In this document: positions 1 to 9,684 of the stretch, one piece after another
Layout of the letters: each line of letters opens with the position of its first letter
Position numbering within the stretch: the stretch's first letter is position 1
Origin: Pectobacterium aroidearum
GTDB taxonomy: Bacteria; Pseudomonadota; Gammaproteobacteria; Enterobacterales; Enterobacteriaceae
Length of the DNA stretch: 64,000 nt
Reading direction: 5' to 3'
Assembly (NCBI RefSeq): GCF_041228105.1
Contig: NZ_CP166097.1
Coordinates: 3,534,001-3,598,000, forward strand
Position numbers and translations under genes: made by a program
The notes under the pieces: generated by a model
What the model saw: only the letters and a program-made list of their open reading frames with translations
Told to the model about the DNA's origin: nothing
Databases searched by the model: none

Positions 1-334
1 CAACAGTAATTGAGGCAGCAGTTCCTTTACCCGCTCTTCTTTCACTATCACCAATTTCATGAGAGCCAGTGATGAAACTCACTTCATGGCCAATATCACA
101 ATTGTCTTTTATTGTCACAATAGCCATAACATTAGAATATATACTGACATTAGGGCTCAGCCAAACATTGTTCCCTAAGAACACTTCACCATTGCCGTAA
201 ATACCACCGCCACCGCAATAACATACGTTATCACCGACATGGACATTAACAAATTTGAGAAGGAACCGTCTTAAAGAGAAAAAGCGAGATGTCGGGAGGA
301 TACTATGCAGCATCCTAACAAAGAACCTAAACAT
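1..334 (-). CDS. Hexapeptide-repeat acyltransferase, 3' part cut by window edge
   Basis: A leftward reading frame opens with ATG at 334, behind an AGAGG ribosome site, and runs off the window without a stop, so only about 111 N-terminal residues are visible. From about residue 32 they show the imperfect hexapeptide pattern of left-handed beta-helix acyltransferases (VHVGDN, IYGNGE, FLGNNVWLSPNVSIYSN, VTIKDNCDIGHEVSFITGSHEIG), resembling the WbbJ/maltose O-acetyltransferase group. Family members transfer an acetyl group from acetyl-CoA to a sugar hydroxyl or amino group. As the next gene after the polymerase (64 bp gap) in a polysaccharide cluster, it probably O-acetylates a repeat-unit sugar. 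The acceptor cannot be read from sequence. Confidence 0.75.
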   Translation of the reverse strand, partial: MFRFFVRMLHSILPTSRFFSLRRFLLKFVNVHVGDNVCYCGGGGIYGNGEVFLGNNVWLSPNVSIYSNVMAIVTIKDNCDIGHEVSFITGSHEIGDSERRAGKGTAASITV

Positions 335-398
335 ACAGCCTCTTTTTATATTAACTCAAAAATTCATATCAAAAGAATATTTAACAAAGACTAATTTG

Positions 399-1604
399 CT
401 AATTCCTTTTGAAAAAAAGGACACGCAGGAAAAAAAGAAACATTATTACTAACAACAACTGCCATAACATTTCGCTAAAGAAGCCACGATAAAAGTGCAA
501 TGTGTAATATGTAAAAAAAGAATAAAGGGCCACTTTAAAACATTCTGAATAATAAGATTCTTTCGTATAACACGTCGTGTTATATATTAACCGTGAAAAG
601 AACCCTAAAAACCCACAAAGAAGAATGACAGCGATAAATCCACCATTAATATACATATCGCCAAATAGCGTAGCGACCGTTCCACCACCTGTATTGTATT
701 GAGAAGGGTTATAACTAAATGAAATCACCCTGGATATACTTTCAGGTTTATCTGGCCATATACTACGCGGCACGAACATAAAAGGTGTTCGTAAAACTCC
801 ATTTTCAATTCTTATAAATGAGTCTTTTATTATATTGATATACATATCAAATGAGTTAAAAGACTCCAATGCAGTTACAATTAAATTTTTTATATCGTAA
901 AAATCAGAATCTAATAACCGATCAATAATAAACATCACATCATTATTCTCTCCCCTTCCGCGCTTTAAAAGCAAAACAAGCATCACAAAAGGGGCACAAA
1001 GAGCAATTAATAAATAATGATAAAACTTAACAGTAAACATCTTAAAGTAGTGACCATAAAAACCCCATATTATTATTTGTTGGATAATTAACATCCGAGT
1101 AGGGGAATCAAGCACACTCAGTAAAGATAATGAAAAGCATAGCCAATATCTCGCTCTACTTCCTTTTATATAAAAAAATAGAAAAAGTGTAATAAACGTG
1201 GTTTTTAATATATACAGTATAGTTAAATAGGGATTATTATCTGCAAATGAGCTCGTATAATCAATATCATCCCCGACCAAGTTATCCTTAAGAACGAAAC
1301 TGCCAAGCAAGCTAGAAAAAATAAACAAAAATGCAATCGTTATAAATACATTTAGTATGAATTCTTTACGAGAAAGAAGGTCTCTTTCAAACCAAAGAAA
1401 TTTTCTATGATGAGAGTAAGATAAAAAGAAAGATAATGCACCGGTAAGAGATATTATAAAAGCAAAAACAGAGTATATATCAAACTCTGACAACACAAAC
1501 GGAATAATTATAAAATAGAAATAAAAAAATAAAAAAATAAATTTATAGAACCCTTTTCCAAAGGGTCCTGTCAGCTTGTTATTTACTGAACGAAAGTCAA
1601 TCAT
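399..1604 (-). CDS. wzy: Wzy-like O-antigen/exopolysaccharide polymerase
   Basis: A 401-residue, very hydrophobic, Phe/Tyr/Ile-rich protein with about ten predicted membrane segments. Most of the sequence is poorly conserved, as is usual for Wzy. The stretch FVPRSIWPDKPESIS at roughly residues 278-292, followed by a glycine-rich segment and a new membrane helix, matches the loop seen in oligosaccharide repeat-unit polymerases. It would join undecaprenyl-linked repeat units at the periplasmic face of the inner membrane after Wzx has flipped them. It starts 1 bp after the stop of the glycosyltransferase, so the two are almost certainly co-transcribed. It is AT-rich compared with the housekeeping genes further along. 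The call rests on topology, one motif and context; WaaL-type ligase is the main alternative. Confidence 0.75.
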   Translation of the reverse strand: MIDFRSVNNKLTGPFGKGFYKFIFLFFYFYFIIIPFVLSEFDIYSVFAFIISLTGALSFFLSYSHHRKFLWFERDLLSRKEFILNVFITIAFLFIFSSLLGSFVLKDNLVGDDIDYTSSFADNNPYLTILYILKTTFITLFLFFYIKGSRARYWLCFSLSLLSVLDSPTRMLIIQQIIIWGFYGHYFKMFTVKFYHYLLIALCAPFVMLVLLLKRGRGENNDVMFIIDRLLDSDFYDIKNLIVTALESFNSFDMYINIIKDSFIRIENGVLRTPFMFVPRSIWPDKPESISRVISFSYNPSQYNTGGGTVATLFGDMYINGGFIAVILLCGFLGFFSRLIYNTTCYTKESYYSECFKVALYSFFTYYTLHFYRGFFSEMLWQLLLVIMFLFFLRVLFFKRN

Positions 1605-1605
1605 T

Positions 1606-2466
1606 TTATTTTTTCCAGATAAAAACCAGTTTAATAAAACCGATCAAAAAGCTACTGCTTAGAAAAAACCGGGCATCCGGAAAAATAAAGTTTAATGAGT
1701 ATTTTTTATATTTTCTAGTTAATTGCCTGAAGGAGAACTTACTCCATTCTACCTTTGCACGTTTATATATTTTTTCATTCTTAAAAAGATCGATTGTTTT
1801 ATGATGGTACTCAGCTATAAGAGCAAGATTACCCGTCGTATTGTGGCTATGAATACGATAGTTAGCTAAATTTTGAGGCAAAACATCCAATGTTCCACCA
1901 TTTACTGTCAAACTGAGCCATAAAAACAGGTCCTCAACCTTTAAATCTTCCCTGAAATTATTCTCAGTCAATTTGTCTCGACGGATTAATATTGTTGCAG
2001 GAGGTATTTTATACCCCTCAATCATAATCCGTTCAAAATCAAATACCTCAACCTTTTCTCTAGTATCTCCCGGAGTAACATTGTTGCATTCATCAATCAC
2101 ATTCACCTGGGCACAACATGCAACACATGAATCATGATCGTTCATGTACTTTATTTGTTCTTCCAGTTTCTTTTCCAACCACATGTCATCTGAAGCCAGA
2201 ATAGCAAAATAGTCGCCATTACATAATTCAAGGCCTCTTTTTAGCGTTTTAGACAATCCTTCGTTGGCTTTGTTTATGTAAATAAAATCATGGTGTTTTT
2301 TTAATTCAGAAATTTTCTCATGAGAATTATCGGTAGAGCCATCGTTTAAAACAATTATCTCAACAGGAGAATAACTTTGATTTAAAACGCTAGTTATAGA
2401 ATCCACTACATATCTTTCATGATTATATACAGGAATAATAACACTAACTAAATTATTTATTGACAT
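1606..2466 (-). CDS. Family 2 glycosyltransferase
   Basis: A GT-A fold glycosyltransferase of family 2 (286 residues from the preferred start). Visible landmarks are VSVIIPVYNHERYV near the N-terminus, VLNDGSTDNS for nucleotide binding, and ASDDMW, the DXD-like metal/nucleotide-sugar site. A C-terminal hydrophobic segment may associate with the membrane. It should add one sugar to the lipid-linked repeat unit on the cytoplasmic side. The frame can be extended to a GTG at 2487, but the ATG at 2466 has an AAGG Shine-Dalgarno at good spacing and begins just before the family's first conserved strand, so it is preferred. It is the only dedicated glycosyltransferase visible, which suggests that others lie beyond the left edge. 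Donor and acceptor are unknown. Confidence 0.85.
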   Translation of the reverse strand: MSINNLVSVIIPVYNHERYVVDSITSVLNQSYSPVEIIVLNDGSTDNSHEKISELKKHHDFIYINKANEGLSKTLKRGLELCNGDYFAILASDDMWLEKKLEEQIKYMNDHDSCVACCAQVNVIDECNNVTPGDTREKVEVFDFERIMIEGYKIPPATILIRRDKLTENNFREDLKVEDLFLWLSLTVNGGTLDVLPQNLANYRIHSHNTTGNLALIAEYHHKTIDLFKNEKIYKRAKVEWSKFSFRQLTRKYKKYSLNFIFPDARFFLSSSFLIGFIKLVFIWKK

Positions 2467-2514
2467 AATAACCTTATTTAACTTCACGCACCAATAATAG
2501 CCAAGATACTATAT

Positions 2515-3780
2515 TTAAAGGCGATGACGACAAACTCTATTTAGATTAAGACTAACAAAGATCATGTATAATAAGTAGTTAATCAAGTAGGCCAAATTCG
2601 CGCCTTGTGTGCCATAAGCTGCAATTAAGAAGTATGACAAAAAGACAAACAGCCCACTAAAAAATATTTCCGTAAAAATAAACCACTTTGTAGCCCCCCT
2701 AGAGATCATTGGGTATGCATAAAGCCAACTGATGATTTTTATGACATCACCAATTAATTGGATGGCAAACAGATCTCTAGCATCTCTAAATTGTTCAGTG
2801 AATAGCAAAGATATAGCAACATCTCTTAAGAAATAAACACAAATAGCCATCAAAGAAACAATCGGAATAATGATGAGCAAAGTTTGATTAATTTCTTTTT
2901 TTATATCTTTCACATCCTTTAATGTCGACAGCTTAGGCAGAAAGTACGTACTCAGTGCGATGGTTATTACACCGAGATAAACTTCTGAAATCTTCCATAC
3001 CGCTTGCCATTGTCCCGCACTTTCCCAACCGACATTAGATATCAAAATATTACGTACTGCGATCAACGCGATAGGAACAGTTAAAGAAGAAGTAATGGCC
3101 ATTAAAATATAGCCGCCTATCCTCTTTTTATGTTCCTTATCAACGCCCTGACTTCCCCACCAAAAGCGTAAGGCCACCCACGGTTGACGTAAAACGCCAC
3201 ATAAAAGCACAATCCCAATTAATCCCGTTTGTATTGATGCAGCTAATAACGCTCCGGTTATTCCAAATGTAATAACCAGAGTGATCATTAATATGCATGA
3301 TACTGCGGTGGATATCGCACCAAGGATGATATAAAGGCGATATTGCTGATATCCATTAACCACGGAGTTGACTAATGTCCCTATGGCAGCCAATGGTAAC
3401 ATTGCTGATGCAGCCCAGATTATCCAAGCATAATCTGGATTACGAAATAACCACTGTGCGAGCGGTCTGGCAAACAGGAATCCAGTCGGCATCACAATAC
3501 ATAGAATAACCACCAGCCACCAGGCACTGGCCTTCCACCAAGGTGAGCACGCACCAATCCCCTGCTTTTCATACTCAGCCGTGTAACGTACTAACCCACT
3601 GCCGACTGGAGCGTTAACAATGCCATTTAAACTCACAATCATACTTTGGATCTGGCCCAGCATAGCCATTCCGGCTGGACCAGTGTAGATAGCGACGACT
3701 TTAGCAATAATAAAACCACTTCCCATTCTTGCCAGCGTTAGTAACCCACTGAAAAAAGTCACCGAAAGTAGTTTTTTCAT
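2515..3780 (-). CDS. wzx: Wzx polysaccharide repeat-unit flippase (WzxE-like)
   Basis: A 421-residue polytopic protein of the MOP (polysaccharide transporter) superfamily with about 12 hydrophobic segments. Its N-terminus ([25 protein letters not shown]) and its [30 protein letters not shown] region align by eye with enterobacterial WzxE, the enterobacterial common antigen flippase. It should move the undecaprenyl-diphosphate-linked repeat unit across the inner membrane. It overlaps the upstream aminotransferase by 4 bp (ATGA), so translation is coupled. The closeness to WzxE fits a repeat unit with GlcNAc next to the lipid, consistent with the WecA-like gene at 11390-12469. A duplicate ECA flippase is unlikely here because no other ECA genes are present. 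Confidence 0.88.
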   Translation of the reverse strand: MKKLLSVTFFSGLLTLARMGSGFIIAKVVAIYTGPAGMAMLGQIQSMIVSLNGIVNAPVGSGLVRYTAEYEKQGIGACSPWWKASAWWLVVILCIVMPTGFLFARPLAQWLFRNPDYAWIIWAASAMLPLAAIGTLVNSVVNGYQQYRLYIILGAISTAVSCILMITLVITFGITGALLAASIQTGLIGIVLLCGVLRQPWVALRFWWGSQGVDKEHKKRIGGYILMAITSSLTVPIALIAVRNILISNVGWESAGQWQAVWKISEVYLGVITIALSTYFLPKLSTLKDVKDIKKEINQTLLIIIPIVSLMAICVYFLRDVAISLLFTEQFRDARDLFAIQLIGDVIKIISWLYAYPMISRGATKWFIFTEIFFSGLFVFLSYFLIAAYGTQGANLAYLINYLLYMIFVSLNLNRVCRHRL

Positions 3781-4889
3781 CCTCGAAACTCATTAATGAC
3801 TGTAATAACTTCCTGTACGTCCGAATTCGTCAGGGTTGGCCCCATTGGCAAACTGAGTACCTGTTTATGTATGCGCTCAGTGACTGGGAAGTCACCTTCA
3901 GAAAAACCTAAATTGCTGTAAGCCTCTTGAAGATGCGGCGGCGTAGGGTAATGAATTAAAGTTTGCACGCCATTAGCAGTAAGATAAGCCTGCAACTCGC
4001 TCCGACGCTCACATTCAACAACAAATAGATGCCAAACATGTTCTTCAGATTTTTCAGGAAATACAGGTAATTTAATGAGATCGTTTTTTATTCCAGCACA
4101 GTAAAGACTAGCAATTTCTTGTCTTCTACTATTACTTTCATCTAACGATTTTAACTTCACAGAAAGAAAAGCAGCCTGAAGCTCATCAAGCCTACTATTA
4201 ACACCTTGATAGAGATTTTCGTATTTTTTATGTGACCCGTAGTTACGTAAAGCCATTAATGTTGCAGCCAACTCATCGCTGTTTGTTGTTATCGCGCCAG
4301 CATCACCCAGTGCACCTAGATTCTTACCTGGATAAAAACTAAAACCGGCTGCATCACCCCATCCACCGACTTTCCTACCATTAAAAATAGCGCCGTGAGC
4401 CTGAGCACAATCTTCTAATACCAAAAGATCATATTCTTTAGCGATGAGTAAAATCTCATCCATCGGACTTACTTTTCCGTAAAGATGTACTGGCAGAATT
4501 GCTTTTGTCTTATCGGTTATCGCTGCTCTTATTCTTTCAGAAGATAAATTATAGGTCTCTGGATCGGGTTCTACCAGAACTGGAACCAGGTTATTCTCAG
4601 TTATTGCTAAAACTGAAGCGATATAAGTATTAGCCTGGACAATAACTTCATCCCCTTCCTTTAACTTCCCAAGCTCTATCCATGCCCGAAAAGTTAAAAT
4701 AAGTGCATCCAACCCATTTGCCACGCCGATGGCATGCTTTACGCCACAGTAATTTGAAAATTCTTTTTCAAATGAAACAAGTTCGGAACCTTGAATATAC
4801 CACCCTGAATCAACAACCCGATCAAAAGCCGCTAATAAATCTTTTTTATACTCATTATTGATTTTCTTTAAATCTAAAAAATTTATCAT
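3777..4889 (-). CDS. dTDP-3-keto-6-deoxyhexose aminotransferase (FdtB/QdtB type)
   Basis: A PLP-dependent DegT/DnrJ/EryC1-family aminotransferase of 370 residues. The Schiff-base lysine is K189 in [15 protein letters not shown], and the PLP-pyridine aspartate is D160 in [10 protein letters not shown]. The family adds an amino group to a keto-sugar nucleotide using glutamate. Alone it could be a C3 or C4 aminotransferase. Its neighbours, a 3,4-ketoisomerase and a dTDP-sugar N-formyltransferase, point to C3 amination giving dTDP-Fuc3N or dTDP-Qui3N. It overlaps the formyltransferase upstream and wzx downstream by 4 bp each. FdtB (fucose configuration) and QdtB (quinovose configuration) cannot be separated by eye. 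Confidence 0.85.
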   Translation of the reverse strand: MINFLDLKKINNEYKKDLLAAFDRVVDSGWYIQGSELVSFEKEFSNYCGVKHAIGVANGLDALILTFRAWIELGKLKEGDEVIVQANTYIASVLAITENNLVPVLVEPDPETYNLSSERIRAAITDKTKAILPVHLYGKVSPMDEILLIAKEYDLLVLEDCAQAHGAIFNGRKVGGWGDAAGFSFYPGKNLGALGDAGAITTNSDELAATLMALRNYGSHKKYENLYQGVNSRLDELQAAFLSVKLKSLDESNSRRQEIASLYCAGIKNDLIKLPVFPEKSEEHVWHLFVVECERRSELQAYLTANGVQTLIHYPTPPHLQEAYSNLGFSEGDFPVTERIHKQVLSLPMGPTLTNSDVQEVITVINEFRG

Positions 4890-6079
4890 TTTAATTCCTT
4901 AAAAATTTTTTGTTCAGCTTCATCTACTTTAGATAATTCAAGATAATCAAAAATATTTAACCCATGGTAATCTCTGATGTTCAAGTCAGCTCCTAATTTT
5001 ACCAACTCTTCCATCAGAGAGTAATTCTTGCTTTTTATAACATAGTCCTTCAAATACATTGCAACAGTCGTACCATTATAATTAGTGTCATTGACATCAG
5101 CCCCAATTTCCACCAATTTTTTTATAAGTTCGATGTTGCCATGATAGGCCGCAACAATGATAGGGCTCCATCCTTTCTCATTTTTCTCAAACAATGTATT
5201 GCGAAAAGGCGCGTTTAAAGCAAGATCCTCAAAACTTGCAGCTTTGCTCAATTCTAATATTTTAGAAAAATTATCTTTGAACAGCATGATATTATAATCA
5301 ATCGAAGATAAAACAATATAATTATTACTATCCTCAACAACAGAACCGGCTTTCAGTATTGATTTATCGTCTAACACTTTTGCACCAAAAATTTCATACC
5401 CTAAAACCTTAGGGAGTTGGTAATAGCGAAAAGTGAAAGCGTTAGTTTGTTGCTTTATTTGGAATGCAGTTCTATTTAGCTCTATACTGACATTTTTATA
5501 ATCAATACTTTTTTTCGAGTAATAGCTTGAATTAATGTAATTCTGTTTCTTTCTTTCGTAATTCCCTTCAACCAATTTAGGGAAGACATCTTTTACCAAT
5601 TGAGTTCCATGGCGGATATATTTTAAATATAAAGAACCCGCAGTTTCATTCTCATCAAGTAGAAACTCTTTTTGAGAGATGATGTCCCCCGTATCGATCC
5701 CGTTATCAATTTCATGGAACGTAACACCAGCCTTTTCTTCTCCGTTGATAATAGGCCATGCCGATGTATACATTCCCTTATATTTAGGTAGATTAGAAAA
5801 ATGAATATTAAAACAGTTACTTTTCTTGAATTTATTCGTATCAATAATCTTGTCAAACTCTAGAGAGATAAATATCCCTTCGACTAGATATGCATCTTCT
5901 AACGATAAAACCGGAATATCATGAGAAACACAAAATTTTTTGTATGACCGTTGAAAGGTATCACATCCATTATCAGTGCTGTTAGTTACTCCAAATACTT
6001 TTATTTCAGGGTACTTTTCTGTCAGCCATTCAACAAAATCAACTGCAATATTGTTTTTACCCGCAACAATGACATTCAT
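4886..6079 (-). CDS. dTDP-3-aminosugar N-formyltransferase with C-terminal ankyrin repeats (QdtF-like)
   Basis: A 397-residue two-part protein. Residues 1-200 form a methionyl-tRNA formyltransferase-like domain with the catalytic Asn-His-Asp set: N91 and H93 in [14 protein letters not shown], and D129 in [11 protein letters not shown]. It should transfer a formyl group from N10-formyl-tetrahydrofolate to the amino sugar. Residues from about 300 to 390 are ankyrin repeats ([29 protein letters not shown], then [19 protein letters not shown]). The same arrangement is known in the dTDP-Qui3N formyltransferase of Providencia alcalifaciens, where the ankyrin part binds the sugar nucleotide. It starts 2 bp after the ketoisomerase and overlaps the aminotransferase by 4 bp. 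The product is likely dTDP-Qui3NFo or dTDP-Fuc3NFo. Confidence 0.85.
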   Translation of the reverse strand: MNVIVAGKNNIAVDFVEWLTEKYPEIKVFGVTNSTDNGCDTFQRSYKKFCVSHDIPVLSLEDAYLVEGIFISLEFDKIIDTNKFKKSNCFNIHFSNLPKYKGMYTSAWPIINGEEKAGVTFHEIDNGIDTGDIISQKEFLLDENETAGSLYLKYIRHGTQLVKDVFPKLVEGNYERKKQNYINSSYYSKKSIDYKNVSIELNRTAFQIKQQTNAFTFRYYQLPKVLGYEIFGAKVLDDKSILKAGSVVEDSNNYIVLSSIDYNIMLFKDNFSKILELSKAASFEDLALNAPFRNTLFEKNEKGWSPIIVAAYHGNIELIKKLVEIGADVNDTNYNGTTVAMYLKDYVIKSKNYSLMEELVKLGADLNIRDYHGLNIFDYLELSKVDEAEQKIFKELK

Positions 6080-6081
6080 TT

Positions 6082-6474
6082 TCAGATCCCTGATAAAAAT
6101 TCATCATAATTTCTGATGTAATCAGATTCATCATAAGGTTGATCTGCCAACACCATTAATACGCAATCATCAGAAAAGTCATACATTTCTCGCCAAATGC
6201 ATGAATCGATAAGAAGCCCCTGAGCAGGGTTATCTAATAATATATCTACCTTCTCTGTACCATCATCCAGTAAAAAACGACAAGAACCACGGACCGCTAT
6301 CGCAACTTGCTTCAACGCTTTATGAGCATGGAATCCTCTGCGTACCCCTTCTTTCGTTTTAAATAAATAATAAACGCGTTTTATTTCAAACGGGATATTT
6401 TTATCTTGCTCGAGGGCAACTAATGCACCGCGCTCGTCGCCATGCGTTTGTAATTGAATTAGTCTTATCTGCAT
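6082..6474 (-). CDS. dTDP-4-keto-6-deoxyglucose 3,4-ketoisomerase (FdtA/QdtA type)
   Basis: A 130-residue cupin (WxcM-like/FdtA) protein. It begins IRLIQLQTHGDERGALVALE, the usual FdtA opening, and has the conserved histidine pair H49/H51 in RRGFHAHK that serves in the active site of FdtA-type isomerases. The enzyme converts dTDP-4-keto-6-deoxyglucose to the 3-keto isomer, the substrate for the aminotransferase. FdtA yields the galacto and QdtA the gluco configuration at C4, and this cannot be decided from the sequence alone. It lies 4 bp after rmlA and 2 bp before the formyltransferase, inside one transcription unit. Confidence 0.88.
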   Translation of the reverse strand: MQIRLIQLQTHGDERGALVALEQDKNIPFEIKRVYYLFKTKEGVRRGFHAHKALKQVAIAVRGSCRFLLDDGTEKVDILLDNPAQGLLIDSCIWREMYDFSDDCVLMVLADQPYDESDYIRNYDEFLSGI

Positions 6475-6478
6475 TACA

Positions 6479-7354
6479 TTAATCCCGAAAATCCTTGACG
6501 AGTCTCTCTAGATATTGGCCATACTGGTTTTTAATCAGTCTGCTTGCTGAATCCAGTAACTGTGAATTAGTTAGCCATCCATTACGCCAGGCAATTTCCT
6601 CCAAACACGCGATCTTCATTCCTTGCCTTTTCTCTACCGTTTCAACAAAGGTAGAAGCTTCGATCAAGCTATCATGCGTACCGGTATCTAACCAGGCAAA
6701 ACCACGTCCTAAAAACTCCACTTCCAATTGCCCACGCTCCAGATACATCTCATTAAGCGTCGTAATCTCAAGCTCACCTCTTTCTGAAGGTTTCACCTGT
6801 TTAGCTAATTCAACCACTTGGCTATCATAAAAATATAAACCTGTTACAGCCCAATTCGATTTGGCTTTTTTAGGTTTTTCCTCAATGGAAAGAACATTCT
6901 TATTCTCATCAAATTCAACGACGCCAAATCGCTCTGGGTCCATAACTTGATAGCCAAATACTGTCGCACCCGTTTTCTTAGCTGCAACACGTTTTAAGAC
7001 TGGGCTAAACCCTTGTCCGAAGAATATATTGTCACCTAATACCAGACTACAGCTATCGCCGGCCAGGAATTCTTCACCAATAATAAATGCCTGTGCTAAC
7101 CCATCAGGCTTAGGTTGGACAGCATAAGAGAGTCGAATGCCAAAAGCCTCACCTGTACCTAATAGTCGTTGAAACGCATTCAGATCTTCCGGTGTGGTAA
7201 TAATTAAAATATCCCGGATTCCAGCCAGCATAAGCACAGACAGCGGATAATAGATCATCGGCTTATCATAAATAGGCAATAGCTGTTTAGATACACCTAA
7301 TGTAATAGGATAAAGGCGTGTTCCTGAACCACCAGCAAGGATTATACCTTTCAC
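6479..7354 (-). CDS. rmlA: Glucose-1-phosphate thymidylyltransferase
   Basis: RmlA/RfbA makes dTDP-glucose from glucose-1-phosphate and dTTP, the first step towards the dTDP-amino sugar. The nucleotidyltransferase signature GGSGTRLYP is at residues 8-16, followed by [34 protein letters not shown] and the C-terminal EIAWRNGWL block. The length of 291 residues is normal. The frame extends 12 bp upstream to a TTG, but the GTG at 7354 sits behind a GGAG ribosome site and gives the classic MKGIILAGG start. No rmlB (4,6-dehydratase) is present nearby; the enterobacterial common antigen locus (rffG) could supply that step. The gene is the first after the stem-loop that follows wzc. Confidence 0.95.
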   Translation of the reverse strand: MKGIILAGGSGTRLYPITLGVSKQLLPIYDKPMIYYPLSVLMLAGIRDILIITTPEDLNAFQRLLGTGEAFGIRLSYAVQPKPDGLAQAFIIGEEFLAGDSCSLVLGDNIFFGQGFSPVLKRVAAKKTGATVFGYQVMDPERFGVVEFDENKNVLSIEEKPKKAKSNWAVTGLYFYDSQVVELAKQVKPSERGELEITTLNEMYLERGQLEVEFLGRGFAWLDTGTHDSLIEASTFVETVEKRQGMKIACLEEIAWRNGWLTNSQLLDSASRLIKNQYGQYLERLVKDFRD

Positions 7355-7429
7355 GGTTAACTCCAATAGAAAATCAATTTTGGTATAAAATCTGATAGAA
7401 AAAATTACGACAGATAATTTATAAGCGAG

Positions 7430-7461
7430 GTATTAAAGAAGACCGGATGCGAACATCCGGT
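7430..7461 (-). terminator. Stem-loop after wzc, probable attenuator
   Basis: On the minus strand, ACCGGATG and CATCCGGT pair perfectly across a TTCG tetraloop, followed by a moderately T-rich stretch (CTTCTTTAATA). It lies 33 bp past the wzc stop and before rmlA, with no new promoter obvious. A stem-loop at this place partly stops transcription in the E. coli K30 group 1 capsule cluster, so here it probably lowers expression of the sugar genes relative to wza-wzb-wzc unless RfaH is loaded at the ops site. Confidence 0.65.
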
Positions 7462-7493
7462 TATCACAAGGGTAAATTTTAAATCATAAAAAA

Positions 7494-9668
7494 TTAATTA
7501 TTTTTTTCTGATTTATAGTCATAAGTATAGTAGTGATAGTTTCCATAGCCGTAGTAACTTGCTGCACGTTTTACAATAGCATTCAGAATGACACCTTTTA
7601 TTTCCGCACCATTCTGTTCAAAACGGCGGATACTGACCTCAATTTCTTTGAGCGTATTCACTTCAAAGCGTGCAACCAGAAGAGATGTCCCTGCGTGTCG
7701 ACTAATAATCGCAGCATCAGTTACAGCGAGTATTGGCGGCGTATCCAATAATACAATATCGTAATTTTCCGCAGCCCACTTAATAAATTGCGGGAATCGA
7801 CTATGCATTAAAAGTTCAGATGGATTAGGTGGAATTTGACCGCGAGGAATGAAGTCCATATTTTCCACCGCTGTTTTCCGAATACTTTTCTCTACTTCTA
7901 CCTGCCCAGATAAAATATCCGACAAGCCATCAACGCTCTGCGTTCCCATCAGTTCGTGGGCATACCCTTTACGCATGTCACAGTCAACAATAAGAACGCG
8001 TTGACCAGATTGAGAAATAACAGCTCCAAGGTTTGCACTGATAAATGTTTTACCAATTGCCGGGCTAGCACCAGAAATCATCAGTACATTATTTTTGGCT
8101 TCCATCATGGCAAAATGCAGACTGGTACGGAGGCTTCTAATTGCCTCAATAGCAAGGTCTGTAGGGTTACCAATCGCGAGTAATTCAGTAGACCGTGTAT
8201 TACTTTTATTGGATCTTGCTAATAGAACTCTGTCTTTTTTCTGTTGCCATTCAGACAAAGGTACGCTGGCATAGACATTTATGCCCATTTCTTCGAGCTG
8301 TTCTGGGCTTTCAATACCTTTATGCAATACTGCTCTGAGCACAACAAATGCTGTTGATATCATCCCGCCCAACAACATCGCCAGTAATACAACCAGAACT
8401 TTTTTGGGTTTTACCGGGCTTAACTGAATAGCAGATGGGTCAATGATACGGACATTACCTACAGTACTAGCTTTATTGATGCTTAGCTCCTGCTGTTTGT
8501 TCAGCAACTGCATGTATACTTCTTGCCCTACATTAACATCTCGCATTAAACGTAATATTTCCTGCTGTGTTTTTGGCATAGCAGCGACACGTTTATTAAT
8601 TTTCTCACGCTCATCTTCCAACGTTTTTCGTTTTTCCAGCAATGAACGATAAGCGGGGTGTTCTTTAGTATAAAGCTTTGATATCTCAGCTTCTTTGAAT
8701 GTTAATTCGTTTAACTGCGATTCAACCGCAACCATCGTATCAAGAACGGCTTTCGCTTCCAGCGATAAATCGACGGATTCATTCTCCTGACGATAGGCAT
8801 TTAATTTATTATCAGCATCATCAAGATTTAAACGTACATTCGGAAGTTGCTGTTTAAGAAACTCAAGGCTCTTTCCTGCTTCTTCGGATTTTCTCTCGAC
8901 GTTTTGCTGTAAATAATTGTTGCTAATACTATTCAATATTTTATTGGTTAATTCGGGATTCTCACCTTCAAAACTGAGAGATAATACTCCCGTATCTTTA
9001 CCTTTATCAGCGACGATAAAAGTACTCAATACATTATTGATTGCAGTAAGCGAATTTAATTTTTGCAGACGAAAAACGGTGCCGGCCTCTGCTTGAATAT
9101 CACTGACCAATAAAGAAATATTATCGTGTTTTGCTATTTGGCCAACTTTACCTTCGAATTTTACTGCATCGCCAGCTTCAATTTCATACGTCTGTTCATC
9201 AATAACACGTAGTGTAATGGCCTCATCTCGCCACGATTTAGGCACTTCCAACCTAGAGACAGCTATTCTGCCAGGTTTTTCATCCATCAAGCGGGCAAAA
9301 CCTTTACCAAAAATAGGAAAGTATTTCTGTTGAACAACAATATCTAGCGACAAGTCATCTACTGTTTTACCAACAACCATCCGTGATTTGATAATTTCGA
9401 TTTCAGCGGCTGACTCCGGTTTTGAATCAGGCAAAGTGCTAGAAATATCTTTCAGCAGTGCATTACCTGAGCTTTGCTCTACCTGAACGAGCGCATCTGC
9501 TTTATAAATCGGTGTCGCAAACGTGGCATAAAGAATGCCTATAATAGTGAAAACTGCCGTTACACCAATAATTAACCAGCGATTATCCAGCAGTGTTCCC
9601 AACAAACGACCTAAATCAATCTCATCCGAATTCGTTTCGGCTGTTTTTACTGAAATTTTCTCTGCCAT
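7494..9668 (-). CDS. wzc: Polysaccharide co-polymerase and autophosphorylating tyrosine kinase
   Basis: A 724-residue BY-kinase. The N-terminal part has the Wzz chain-length domain with membrane segments near residues 30-52 and 425-448, a coiled-coil-rich periplasmic region, and the GNVRIIDPS segment. The cytoplasmic kinase has a Walker A-type GASPAIGKTF near residue 530 and a Walker A' RVLIVDCDMRKG. The tail carries eight tyrosines between residues 705 and 718, the cluster cycled between phosphorylated and free forms to control polymer assembly. Wzb, encoded just upstream, is the matching phosphatase and Wza the outer-membrane channel. The order wza-wzb-wzc is as in colanic acid and group 1 capsule loci. 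The product acts in the inner membrane. Confidence 0.96.
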   Translation of the reverse strand: MAEKISVKTAETNSDEIDLGRLLGTLLDNRWLIIGVTAVFTIIGILYATFATPIYKADALVQVEQSSGNALLKDISSTLPDSKPESAAEIEIIKSRMVVGKTVDDLSLDIVVQQKYFPIFGKGFARLMDEKPGRIAVSRLEVPKSWRDEAITLRVIDEQTYEIEAGDAVKFEGKVGQIAKHDNISLLVSDIQAEAGTVFRLQKLNSLTAINNVLSTFIVADKGKDTGVLSLSFEGENPELTNKILNSISNNYLQQNVERKSEEAGKSLEFLKQQLPNVRLNLDDADNKLNAYRQENESVDLSLEAKAVLDTMVAVESQLNELTFKEAEISKLYTKEHPAYRSLLEKRKTLEDEREKINKRVAAMPKTQQEILRLMRDVNVGQEVYMQLLNKQQELSINKASTVGNVRIIDPSAIQLSPVKPKKVLVVLLAMLLGGMISTAFVVLRAVLHKGIESPEQLEEMGINVYASVPLSEWQQKKDRVLLARSNKSNTRSTELLAIGNPTDLAIEAIRSLRTSLHFAMMEAKNNVLMISGASPAIGKTFISANLGAVISQSGQRVLIVDCDMRKGYAHELMGTQSVDGLSDILSGQVEVEKSIRKTAVENMDFIPRGQIPPNPSELLMHSRFPQFIKWAAENYDIVLLDTPPILAVTDAAIISRHAGTSLLVARFEVNTLKEIEVSIRRFEQNGAEIKGVILNAIVKRAASYYGYGNYHYYTYDYKSEKNN

Positions 9669-9684
9669 GGGTTTCCCTGACTTG

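Noticed and set aside
255..452. A 65-codon plus-strand frame rich in lysine
   Set aside because: It is antisense to the start of the acetyltransferase and the end of wzy, and shows no recognisable sequence or ribosome site.
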